64,000 nucleotides of DNA from Desulfovibrio sp. (GTDB lineage Bacteria > Bacillota > Dethiobacteria > DTU022): NCBI GenBank assembly GCA_020060545.1, contig JAGUZX010000134.1:45025-109024 (forward strand), read 5' to 3'. This document shows positions 28,026 to 36,676 of this stretch, in pieces (the first letter of the stretch is position 1; every line of letters starts with the position of its first letter). The translations under genes and the position numbers were made by a program. Under the pieces are notes generated by a model. It made no database searches. It saw only the letters and a program-made list of their open reading frames with translations, and had not been told where the DNA came from.

Positions 28026-29209
28026 ATGCCATTCATTCGGAGGGAATCGATTTCCGGGCTGGTGTAGCCCAGCGACTGCAATATTTCGGCGGTGTGTTCG
28101 CCGAGGCGGGGAGGCGGCAGGCGCACCGCGCCGCTGGCACCGGAGAAAAGCAGCGGAAAACCGGGCTGCTTGGCGGACTCGGCCCCTTCCCCGGCCGCGT
28201 CGATCCAGAAGCGGCGCGCCAGGCTGACCGGGTGCTCAGCGGCTTCCGGCAGCTCCAGGACCGGTTCGCAGCAGGCGTCAACGGAGGCGAAAATTTGGGT
28301 CCACTCCGACCTGGTCTTGCTTTTAAACAGTGCTCCCACCGCTTCGATCAGCTCTTCCCGCCCCGTCTGGTCGAACTGCAGCGTCACCCACTCCGGCTTT
28401 GCAACGGCCACGCAAAAGTTCTGCCAGAAGGCCGGTTCCAAGGCGCCGAGGCTCATGTGCCCGCCGTCGGCGGTTTCGTAAAGGTTGTAGCAGGCGAAAG
28501 CCCCGGTAAGGTGCCCCCGGTTGCGCCTGGGCAGGGCTTCGCCGCCGGAGCGGTGGGCGGCGGCATAGGACAAAAACGGCAGCAGCCCCTGGGTCATGGA
28601 TACATCCACGTGCGCCCCCCTCCCGTTTTGCGCCCGGGCAAAGAGGGCGAACATAATCCCGGCGAGCGCCATCAGCGACCCCCCCGCGATATCGGCGATC
28701 TGCACCGCCGGCATCACCGGACCCTCCCCGGGAGCGGCGCTCAAGTCCAGCAGCCCGGCCACGGCGGCATAATTGATGTCGTGGCCGGCCCGCTCCCGGT
28801 ACGGACCGTCCTGTCCGTAGCCGGAGATGGAGGCGTAAACGAGCCCGGGATTAAGCCTGGCCGCCTCGCCGTAACCGAGGCCCAGCCGCTCCATCACCCC
28901 CGGCCGGAACCCTTCCACCAGGACGTCGCTCCGGGCGGCCAAAGCTTTGAGGATCTCCCTGCCGGCCGGTTCTTTTAAGTTCAGGGCGACGCTCTTCTTA
29001 TTGCGGTTCCACTGCCGGAAAAAGGCGCCGCTCCCGTCGATGATCTGCCCCGCCGCCCGGGTGGGATCCCCCAAAACGGGGTCTTCCACTTTGATCACCT
29101 CGGCCCCGTAATCGCCCATGATCATGGTACAAAGGGGCCCCGGCAGCAGCCTGGTCAGGTCCACCACCTTGAGCCCCTTCAAGATTGCGCCGCCGGTCTC
29201 CCGGCTCAT
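28016..29209 (-). CDS. CaiB/BaiF family (type III) CoA-transferase
   Basis: LKGLKVVDLTRLLPGPLCTMIMGDYGAEVIKVEDP. Confidence 0.93.
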   Translation of the reverse strand: MSRETGGAILKGLKVVDLTRLLPGPLCTMIMGDYGAEVIKVEDPVLGDPTRAAGQIIDGSGAFFRQWNRNKKSVALNLKEPAGREILKALAARSDVLVEGFRPGVMERLGLGYGEAARLNPGLVYASISGYGQDGPYRERAGHDINYAAVAGLLDLSAAPGEGPVMPAVQIADIAGGSLMALAGIMFALFARAQNGRGAHVDVSMTQGLLPFLSYAAAHRSGGEALPRRNRGHLTGAFACYNLYETADGGHMSLGALEPAFWQNFCVAVAKPEWVTLQFDQTGREELIEAVGALFKSKTRSEWTQIFASVDACCEPVLELPEAAEHPVSLARRFWIDAAGEGAESAKQPGFPLLFSGASGAVRLPPPRLGEHTAEILQSLGYTSPEIDSLRMNGIIT

Positions 29210-30804
29210 CGGTGTGTATACCGCGGCAGCAGGATAGGCGCCACCCTGCCGCCGGCGGATCCGGTGCTTTCGAGTTCTTTCTCATAGTTCCAGACATGTT
29301 CCAGGCTGAAACCGTCTGGCCGGACTTCCCCGCTCCGGGCGGCGGCGTGACGCCCGGCGCGCCGCCCGAAGACGACGATATCAAGCAGCGAGTTGCCCAT
29401 GAGGCGGTTGCGGCCGTGGATCCCGCCGGCCGTTTCGCCGGCCACGTAGAGGTTCTCCACGGTGCTGCGCCCGTGCTCGTCGATTAATAGTCCGCCGTTC
29501 TGGTAATGAAGTGTGGGGTAGATCAGCATCGGCTCCTTGCGGATATCCACCCCGAACCGGGCAAACTGCCGCAGCATCGCCGGCAGCTGCCTTTCGATCG
29601 TCCCCTCGCCGTGGGTCAGCTCGATCAGGGGCGAATCAAGCCAGACGGCGGTGCTGCCGGTCGGGAGGGGCACGCCCAGGCCCCGTTCCTTGCACTCGCG
29701 GATGATCGCGGAGGACTCCACATCGCGGGTCTCCAGGTGATAGACGAACTGTGCGCCGTTGATATTGAGGGGGGTCCCCCCCAGGCCCCTGGTTTTCTCC
29801 GTGACCAGCAGCCCCAGCAGCTGCGGCGGATAGGCGCCGCCCGTGGGGTGATACTGGATCGAATCGGCAAAGATGGTTTTGGCCCCGGCGCGGTAGCCGA
29901 GCACCAGGCCGTCGCCGGTGGCGCCGTAGTGGTTGCTGGTGGGAAACCCCTGGTAGTGCAGCCGCCCCGATCCCCCGGTGGCGATAATTACCGTCTTCGC
30001 CCGGGCGATGAGGTACTCTTCCGTTTCCAGGTTGAACAGGACCGCCCCGGCGGCCCTGCCGCTTGAGTCCAGGAGCAGCTCCACCGCCGGGCAGAATTCG
30101 ACGACCTTAATCCCGCGGTTATAAACTTCGTCCCTGAGGGTGCGCATGATTTCGGCCCCGGTGTAGTCGCGGGCCGCGTGCATCCGCTTGCGGGAAGTCC
30201 CCCCGCCGTGGATGGTGTTCATGGTCCCGTCTTCTTTTTTGTCGAACATGGCCCCCAGGCTTTCGAGCCATTCAATGACCAGCGGGGCGTCCATGACCAG
30301 AGCGCGGGCCAGCTCCGGGACGTTGTAGAACCCGCCGCCGCCGACCACGTCCAGGTAGTGGATACACGGCGTATCGTTCGGTTTATCCGCGGCCTGGATG
30401 CCGCCCTGGGCCATCATGGTGTTGGCGTCGCCGAAGCGAAGCTTGGTCGCCACCATCACCGAGACGCCGGCGGCACAGGCTTCCAGCGCCGCCGAGGCCC
30501 CGGCGCCGCCCCCGCCGATCACCAGCACGTCGACATCGTAAGCGCAACGGTTCAGATCAAGCGCCGCCCCGCGCAGGCGGCTGCCGGCCTCAAGGATATC
30601 GGCCATCTCCAGGGGTACGCGGCTCCCCTTGTCTACCCCTACTTGAAGCTGCCGGAAGCCGGCCTCGATAAAATCAGGGTGAAACCGCCGCAGCACCTCC
30701 TGGCGTTCCGCGGCGGTCATGCGGGGATAATGCACGCCGACCCGGGAGGGCCTGGTTTCCTCAACCTTCTTCATCAATTCCTGCAAGTGCGGCGTGTAAA
30801 CCAC
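29206..30804 (-). CDS. Fumarate reductase/succinate dehydrogenase-type flavoprotein (TfrA-like)
   Basis: DVLVIGGGGAGASAALEA; HYLDVVGGGGFYN; HPTGGAYPPQLLGLLVTEKTRGLGG; NLYVAGETAGGIHGRNRLMGNSLLDIVVFGRRAG. Confidence 0.9.
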   Translation of the reverse strand: MVYTPHLQELMKKVEETRPSRVGVHYPRMTAAERQEVLRRFHPDFIEAGFRQLQVGVDKGSRVPLEMADILEAGSRLRGAALDLNRCAYDVDVLVIGGGGAGASAALEACAAGVSVMVATKLRFGDANTMMAQGGIQAADKPNDTPCIHYLDVVGGGGFYNVPELARALVMDAPLVIEWLESLGAMFDKKEDGTMNTIHGGGTSRKRMHAARDYTGAEIMRTLRDEVYNRGIKVVEFCPAVELLLDSSGRAAGAVLFNLETEEYLIARAKTVIIATGGSGRLHYQGFPTSNHYGATGDGLVLGYRAGAKTIFADSIQYHPTGGAYPPQLLGLLVTEKTRGLGGTPLNINGAQFVYHLETRDVESSAIIRECKERGLGVPLPTGSTAVWLDSPLIELTHGEGTIERQLPAMLRQFARFGVDIRKEPMLIYPTLHYQNGGLLIDEHGRSTVENLYVAGETAGGIHGRNRLMGNSLLDIVVFGRRAGRHAAARSGEVRPDGFSLEHVWNYEKELESTGSAGGRVAPILLPRYTHR

Positions 30805-30825
30805 AGCTTTTCCTCCTCTCGGCCT

Positions 30826-31506
30826 CTACTCAATGTCGCGGTTGTTGTAGAGCTCCTGCAGCCGCGTCTTGTCCGCATCGATTAACTGCTGCAGCTCGTG
30901 ATCAAATGCACCGGCTTCGATCGCCCGGACCCTTTCCTTCAGGAAGGCGTCCGGCGGCGCGAGGTAGCGGCTGTAAAGGCGCCGCGCGGTCAAGGCGGCG
31001 TTGTAATGGACGATGTGCGCCGGGCAGCGCGAGACGCAAAGGCCGCACATGACGCAGTCAAAGGAGAGATCCGCCGCTCTGGCGAAGTCGCCGCGCTGGA
31101 GATAGGCGATATACTGCATTACATCGATGTCCTGCGGGCAAACCTTGGTGCACGAACTGCACCCCAGGCAGCGGAATACTTCGGGATAGAGCCGGGCGAA
31201 GTCGGCCACCGAGGGACGGATCCGCTCCAGGTCGAAGAGCGCTTTGCGGCCCGGGAAGAACGGGATCTGGGCCAGGTACATCCCCGGCTCCACCTTGGTC
31301 TGGCAGGCGAGGCCCACTTTCAGCTCAAAATCGCCGGCGATGCGGTAGACGGTGGCGCAGGCGCCGCAGAAACCGGCCCGGCAGCCGCAGCCCCGCTTGA
31401 TCTGGTACCCGGCATACTCCAAGGCCTCGATGATGGTCAGCGTTTCGGGGACCGTGTACTGCTTGCCCATGACGTATAGATCGATCATCCGGATTGCGTC
31501 AGCCAT
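30826..31506 (-). CDS. Fumarate reductase-type iron-sulfur subunit (2Fe-2S plus 4Fe-4S motifs)
   Basis: GCGCRAGFCGAC; CLGCSSCTKVCPQDID; CVMCGLCVSRCP. Confidence 0.88.
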   Translation of the reverse strand: MADAIRMIDLYVMGKQYTVPETLTIIEALEYAGYQIKRGCGCRAGFCGACATVYRIAGDFELKVGLACQTKVEPGMYLAQIPFFPGRKALFDLERIRPSVADFARLYPEVFRCLGCSSCTKVCPQDIDVMQYIAYLQRGDFARAADLSFDCVMCGLCVSRCPAHIVHYNAALTARRLYSRYLAPPDAFLKERVRAIEAGAFDHELQQLIDADKTRLQELYNNRDIE

Positions 31507-31524
31507 TTGAAGGTCCTCCTGTGC

Positions 31525-32874
31525 TTACTCTACGGGCGGGGCCGGGATGAAGCCGTGTTCCATGGCCGCCCTGGTCTGCTCCTGGGCCCGGCGGATGGTT
31601 TCCTCCGCCTTCCGGTAGATCTCTTCCCGGCCAAGCTTCAGCCGCGCCACCCCTTCGGCGATCGCCTTAAGCGCGGTGGCGGTGGCCACCCGGGGGAACA
31701 CTGCCCACATATCCATGGTCGGCAGGATCTTCTCCGGGTTCATCCCGCCATCCGGCGCGCAGGCCGCCAGTTCTTCCGCCGCGGCGATGCACATGGCATC
31801 GGTAATGGTGGTCGCCTGGACATCCAGGACGCCGCGGAAGATGGCCGGGAAACCGAGGGAGTTATTGACCTGGTTGGGAAAGTCGGAACGCCCGGTGGAT
31901 ACGATTTTCGCTCCCGCCTCGATCGCCTCCCAGGGCCAGATTTCAGGAATCGGGTTGGCGCAGGCGAAAACGATGGCGTCTTTCCCCATGCCGGCCACCC
32001 ACTCTTTTTTGATCGTGTCGGGACCGGGCGTGGAAAGACCGATCGCCACATCGGCCCCTTTGAAGGCCTCCGCCGGGCCGCCGGTCAGCCCCTGCCGGTT
32101 GGTCGTGCGGCAGAGCTCCCACTTGACCGGGTTTTCCGTGGCCAGCTCGGTGCGCCCCCCGTGCAGGATCCCCTTGCTGTCGCACATGATCACCTTCCCC
32201 GGATCGGCGCCGGCGGCGATGAGCAGGCGGATCGTGCAGATATTCGCCGCTCCGGCGCCGAGCATCACGATTTTTGCTTCGCTCATCTTTTTCCCGACAA
32301 TTTTCAGCGCGTTGATCAGGCCGGCCAGGGTTACCAGCGCGGTCCCCTGCTGGTCGTCGTGCCAGATGGGAATATGGCATTCCTGGCGCAGCCGGTCGAG
32401 GACAGCGAAGCATTTCGGGCTCGCGATGTCCTCCAGGTTTACCCCGCCGAAACAGGGCTGCATCATTTTTACGAATTTGATCAGTTCATCGGCATCCTTG
32501 GTATCCACGCAGATCGGAAAGGCGTCCACCCCGCCGAGGTATTTAAACAGCAGCGCCTTGCCTTCCATCACGGGCATGCTCGCTTCAGGGCCGATGTCAC
32601 CCAGGCCGAGCACCCGGGTCCCGTCGGAGACGACCGCCACGAAGTTGCCTTTATTGGTGTACTTGTAGACGTCTTCTTTATTTTTGGCGATCGCTTTACA
32701 GGGTTCCGCCACCCCCGGGGTATACCAGATCGCAAAGTCCCCGATACCGCGCACGCAGCTTTTCAAATTGACTTCGATCTTTCCCCGGTAAAAGGGGTGC
32801 AGCCGCATCGCGTCCTGGGCCGGTTTCTTCGCCTTCGCCAGGAGCTCTTCTTTGGTCGTCATTCTTCTCCCCAC
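31525..32874 (-). CDS. NAD(P)-dependent malic enzyme
   Basis: VYKYTNKGNFVAVVSDGTRVLGLGDIGPEASMPVMEGKALLFK. Confidence 0.94.
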   Translation of the reverse strand: MGRRMTTKEELLAKAKKPAQDAMRLHPFYRGKIEVNLKSCVRGIGDFAIWYTPGVAEPCKAIAKNKEDVYKYTNKGNFVAVVSDGTRVLGLGDIGPEASMPVMEGKALLFKYLGGVDAFPICVDTKDADELIKFVKMMQPCFGGVNLEDIASPKCFAVLDRLRQECHIPIWHDDQQGTALVTLAGLINALKIVGKKMSEAKIVMLGAGAANICTIRLLIAAGADPGKVIMCDSKGILHGGRTELATENPVKWELCRTTNRQGLTGGPAEAFKGADVAIGLSTPGPDTIKKEWVAGMGKDAIVFACANPIPEIWPWEAIEAGAKIVSTGRSDFPNQVNNSLGFPAIFRGVLDVQATTITDAMCIAAAEELAACAPDGGMNPEKILPTMDMWAVFPRVATATALKAIAEGVARLKLGREEIYRKAEETIRRAQEQTRAAMEHGFIPAPPVE

Positions 32875-32972
32875 TTTCCTGTTTTAAGTATAAACTTATC
32901 CCCATTGATCCCCTCTAATCATCGGCCACAACACGCGCGCCGGGTCAATTAACTTGATCGGCACCGGCCGCT

Positions 32973-33001
32973 GCCCTCACTTTCACTTCTCATCTCTCAC
33001 C
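32973..33001 (-). repeat. Heptad-periodic TGAGAAG-type tract at the fumarase beta stop codon
   Basis: Minus strand: TGAGAGA TGAGAAG TGAAAG TGAGGGC. Confidence 0.65.
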
Positions 33002-33548
33002 GCGCATACGCTTTTGCTCCTGTTACGTAGAGATCGTTGCCGTAGGCATCGTTAATGACAGTGGCCGGGAAGTCTTCCACCTCGAGGCGGTGGATCGCTT
33101 CGGCGCCCAGCTCGGGGTAAGCCACCACTTCACATTTCTTGACCCGCTTGGAGAGTAATGCCCCCGCGCCGCCGACAGCGGCCAGGTACAGGCCCTTGTA
33201 TTTTTGCAGCGCCTCGATTACGGCCGGTTTGCGGAAGCCCTTGCCGATACACCCCTTCATGCCCTGCTCCAGCAAACGCGGCGTGTAGGCGTCCATGCGC
33301 CCGCTGGTGGTCGGTCCGGCGGAGCCGATGGTCTGGCCGGGCCGGGCCGGAGTCGGCCCCACATAATAGATCAACTGCCCCTGCAGGTTTATGGGCAGCG
33401 GCTCGCCCCGATCCAGCAGCTCGACCAGCTTTTTATGGGCCGCGTCCCGCGCGGTATAGATCACGCCGCTGATCAGCACATTATCGCCGGCCTTGAGCGC
33501 CAAAACATCCGCGTCGCTCAACGGTGCCTTTAAACGCTTCACTTCCAC
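32997..33548 (-). CDS. Fumarate hydratase class I, beta subunit
   Basis: GRMDAYTPRLLEQGMKGCIGKG; VGPTPARPGQTIGSAGPTTSGRMD. Confidence 0.92.
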   Translation of the reverse strand: MEVKRLKAPLSDADVLALKAGDNVLISGVIYTARDAAHKKLVELLDRGEPLPINLQGQLIYYVGPTPARPGQTIGSAGPTTSGRMDAYTPRLLEQGMKGCIGKGFRKPAVIEALQKYKGLYLAAVGGAGALLSKRVKKCEVVAYPELGAEAIHRLEVEDFPATVINDAYGNDLYVTGAKAYAR

Positions 33549-33581
33549 ACATGTGCCCTCCTTTCATTAATTGCTCGAGGT

Positions 33582-34448
33582 TTAAATCACTCTTTCCACG
33601 TGGCGGCAGGCATGACAGTTCAGGTTGACCGCCGCCGCCATGCTGGCGATATGGGAGGGAAAGGTCTCGATGTGCACCGCCAGGGCGGTGATCCGCCCGC
33701 CGAAACCCTGCGGGCCGATGCCCAGATCGTTGATCTTTGCCAGTACCTGTTGCTCCAAAGCGGCAAAGAAAGGATCCGGGTGAGGCTGCCCGAGCGGGCG
33801 GAAGAGCGCTTTTTTGGCCAGGACGGCGACCATGTCAAAAGTGCCCCCGATGCCCACACCCACCACGATCGGGGGGCAGGGATTGGGTCCCGCCTCCCGG
33901 ACATGGCTGACGACAAAATTAATCACCCCGTCCACCCCGTCGGAGGGGTTGAGCATCTTGACGGCGCTCATATTCTCACTGCCGCCGCCCTTGGGGGCGA
34001 AAGCGATCTTCACCTTGTCCCCGGCAACCAGGCGCAGGTGGATCACCGCGGGAGTATTGTCGCCGGTGTTCACTCTTTTCCGCAAAGGGTCGTCCACGAT
34101 CGATTTGCGCAGGAAACCTTCTTCGTAACCCCGGCGCACCCCTTCGTGAATAGCTTCCTCCAGGGTCCCCCCGGTGAGATGAACCTCCTGGCCCCACTCC
34201 ACAAAAAAAACGGCAAAACCCGTATCCTGGCAGATCGGAATTTGCTCGCCCCGGGCGATCGCCACGTTTTCGATCAGCTGGCGCAGGACTTCTTTCCCGG
34301 TCGGCGACTCTTCCCGTTCAACCGCCTGCTGAAGGGCCCGATAAACGTCTTCGCCCAGGTAGATGTTCGCTTCCCGGCACATTTGCGCTACCTGGGCGGA
34401 AATTTCAGCCCCTGCCAATTCCCGCATCACCGCTCGCCTCCTGTGCAT
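33582..34448 (-). CDS. Fumarate hydratase class I, alpha subunit
   Basis: PICQDTGFAVFFVEWGQEV; FAPKGGGSENMSAVKML; GVGIGGTFDM. Confidence 0.93.
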   Translation of the reverse strand: MHRRRAVMRELAGAEISAQVAQMCREANIYLGEDVYRALQQAVEREESPTGKEVLRQLIENVAIARGEQIPICQDTGFAVFFVEWGQEVHLTGGTLEEAIHEGVRRGYEEGFLRKSIVDDPLRKRVNTGDNTPAVIHLRLVAGDKVKIAFAPKGGGSENMSAVKMLNPSDGVDGVINFVVSHVREAGPNPCPPIVVGVGIGGTFDMVAVLAKKALFRPLGQPHPDPFFAALEQQVLAKINDLGIGPQGFGGRITALAVHIETFPSHIASMAAAVNLNCHACRHVERVI

Positions 34449-34577
34449 TTTATTTATGGCATTTCTTCCTTTTGTTCATAAATTCCTGCACCGCCTTATA
34501 ATTTCTATGATCATTCTAAAATTTATGATCGCCCAGGGGGCGTTTCCCCATCCCGGCGCTGGAAAGGCATTCAAAAT

Positions 34578-34608
34578 AGGGACGGGGGACCGCCGGTCCC
34601 CCGTCCCT
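34578..34608. repeat. 31-bp perfect palindrome agggacgggggaccg-c-cggtcccccgtccct
   Basis: Read directly; contains the GGGACGGGG motif seen in other repeats here. Confidence 0.85.
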
Positions 34609-34631
34609 TAATACGCTGCGCCACGCAAGGC

Positions 34632-35528
34632 TTAAAAAGGAGCCGCACCCTCGCCCTGCTGCAGCAGCCTTTCCCAATCGCGGTCCACGCTGTGCTGCAG
34701 CGCTTCCACCTGCCAGCGTTCGAGGCCGCTGAAGCGCCGTTGCAGGGCCAGGTATTCTTCGAGAGGAGCTTTTTGGGGCGGGCGGTAGGTCAGCTCAACC
34801 GTAATACCGTCCCTTATTTCATATAAAGGAAACAGGCAGCTTTCCACCGCCAGGCGGGACAAACGGATCGTTTCGTCGGACTCGGCGCCCCATCCCGGGG
34901 GGCAGGGGATCAACAGGTGGAAAAAGCGGAATCCCTTGATGCCGCGGGCCTTTACAAATTTCTGCGCCAGGTCGTCCGGAAAGGCGACCGTGGCCGTGGC
35001 CGCATACGGGATCCCGTGCGCGGCCATGATCCGCATGATCTCCTTTTTCTGCCTCTCTTTGGTGCGGGGCAGCGGGAGGGTATTGGTATGACAGCCATAC
35101 GGCGTGGCGGAGCTGGTCTGCATGCCCGTGTTCATATAAGCCTCGTTGTCGTAGCAGACAAAGATAAAATCTTCGTTGCGCTGCGCCGCGCCGGAAAGCG
35201 CCTGCAGCCCGATATCAAACGTGCCTCCGTCACCGGCCAGGACCACGACGGTGGTATCACGGTTTCCTTTCTGTTCGAGACCCCGCTTTACACCGCTCCC
35301 CACCGACGCCGCGCTGGGGAAAGGGCAGTGCAGGATCGGGCACTTCAAGGTGGTCAGGGGCGGCCCCCCGGCGATGATACTCCAGCAGCAAGCGGTGATC
35401 ACCATAACGATGTCCGGCCCGAGGGCCCGGCTAAAATACCGCACCGCGAGAGCCGCGCCGCAACCCGGGCAGGCCGAGTGACCGGAGTAAAGTATCTCCG
35501 CGCCGGAATCGGTTTCGCGCAAATTCAT
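34632..35528 (-). CDS. 2-oxoacid:ferredoxin oxidoreductase beta subunit
   Basis: SGHSACPGCGAALAVRYF; VVVLAGDGGTFDIGLQALSGAAQRNEDFIFVCYDNEAYMNTGMQTSSATPYG. Confidence 0.93.
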   Translation of the reverse strand: MNLRETDSGAEILYSGHSACPGCGAALAVRYFSRALGPDIVMVITACCWSIIAGGPPLTTLKCPILHCPFPSAASVGSGVKRGLEQKGNRDTTVVVLAGDGGTFDIGLQALSGAAQRNEDFIFVCYDNEAYMNTGMQTSSATPYGCHTNTLPLPRTKERQKKEIMRIMAAHGIPYAATATVAFPDDLAQKFVKARGIKGFRFFHLLIPCPPGWGAESDETIRLSRLAVESCLFPLYEIRDGITVELTYRPPQKAPLEEYLALQRRFSGLERWQVEALQHSVDRDWERLLQQGEGAAPF

Positions 35529-36676
35529 GCGAGATCCACCCCCCATACTTCTCGATCTGGCCCTCCCCCGCCGGTGAAAAGGCTCCCGTCCAGGATGCGC
35601 TTCAGCATCCACGGGGTTAAGTCGACTCCCCCGGCAAGGATCAGGTTCTGCACGGGCGGCGCGGCGGCGGCGCCGTAAAGGGCCGCCTTTACTTCCTGGG
35701 CCAGGATGCCGCCCAGCCCGGGCGAGCAGTTGCGGTCAACCACGATCACCGTTTCGGCCCCCGACGCTTCGACCCGGGTCCTCAGCTCCCGGGCCGGAAA
35801 GGGGCGCACCGCTTTCAGGCGCAGCAGCCCGGTCCCGTCCAGGGCAGGTAAGACGCTCTTAATCGTTTCGGCGCAGCTTCCTGCCGTGACTAATAGCGTC
35901 TTGGCCCCTTCGCAAGCAACCCCCTCCACGGCAGGGTAACTGCGGCCAAAAAGGGCCGCAAAGCGGTCGTTTATCTCCCGCAGCGTTTCCCAGACCCGTT
36001 CCATCGCCCGGTGGCGCGACAGCACCAGCCGCGACTGCGCCTCGGCGCCGATCAGCCCGTGAAGGTTGGCCGGGCGGCCGGGATCCACCTGGGCCGCAAA
36101 ACAGGACGGCCCCAGAAAGCGGGCCACCGTATCACGGGGCGGTATATCGACAGCCTCGTAGGTGTGGGAAACGTAAAAACCGTCAAAAACAACCATGCAA
36201 GGCAGAAGCACGCTCTCCGCCAGGGCAAAAGCCTGCAGGATTGTATCAAATACCTCCTGGGCATTTGCGCAGTAGAGCTGGATCCAGCCGGTATCGCGCT
36301 GCGAAAGGCTGTCGATCTGATCCGGTTCCAGGCACCAGGGGGCCCCCATGGCCCGGTTCACGTTGGCCAGCACTATCGGGTGGCGGGCCCCGGCGCACCA
36401 GTGGATCATTTCGTGCATGTAGGCGAGGCCATGGGAAGATGTGGCGGTAAAGGTACGGGCTCCGGCGGACGCCGCCCCGCTGCAGTAGGCCAGGGAGGCA
36501 TATTCCGATTCCGCGTTGACGTATTCGCCACCCAGTTCACCCCGGGCCCAGTACTCGGCCAGGGTTTCCACGATCGCCGTCTGGGGGGTGATCGGGTAAG
36601 CGACCACCAGGTCGACGCCGGCCCGTTGCACCGCCGTGGCCGCAGCCTGGCTCCCGGTAATCATTTCAACCGGCAT
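35525..36676 (-). CDS. 2-oxoacid:ferredoxin oxidoreductase alpha subunit
   Basis: GSQAAATAVQRAGVDLVVAYPITPQTAIVETLAEY; TATSSHGLAYMHE. Confidence 0.93.
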   Translation of the reverse strand: MPVEMITGSQAAATAVQRAGVDLVVAYPITPQTAIVETLAEYWARGELGGEYVNAESEYASLAYCSGAASAGARTFTATSSHGLAYMHEMIHWCAGARHPIVLANVNRAMGAPWCLEPDQIDSLSQRDTGWIQLYCANAQEVFDTILQAFALAESVLLPCMVVFDGFYVSHTYEAVDIPPRDTVARFLGPSCFAAQVDPGRPANLHGLIGAEAQSRLVLSRHRAMERVWETLREINDRFAALFGRSYPAVEGVACEGAKTLLVTAGSCAETIKSVLPALDGTGLLRLKAVRPFPARELRTRVEASGAETVIVVDRNCSPGLGGILAQEVKAALYGAAAAPPVQNLILAGGVDLTPWMLKRILDGSLFTGGGGPDREVWGVDLA

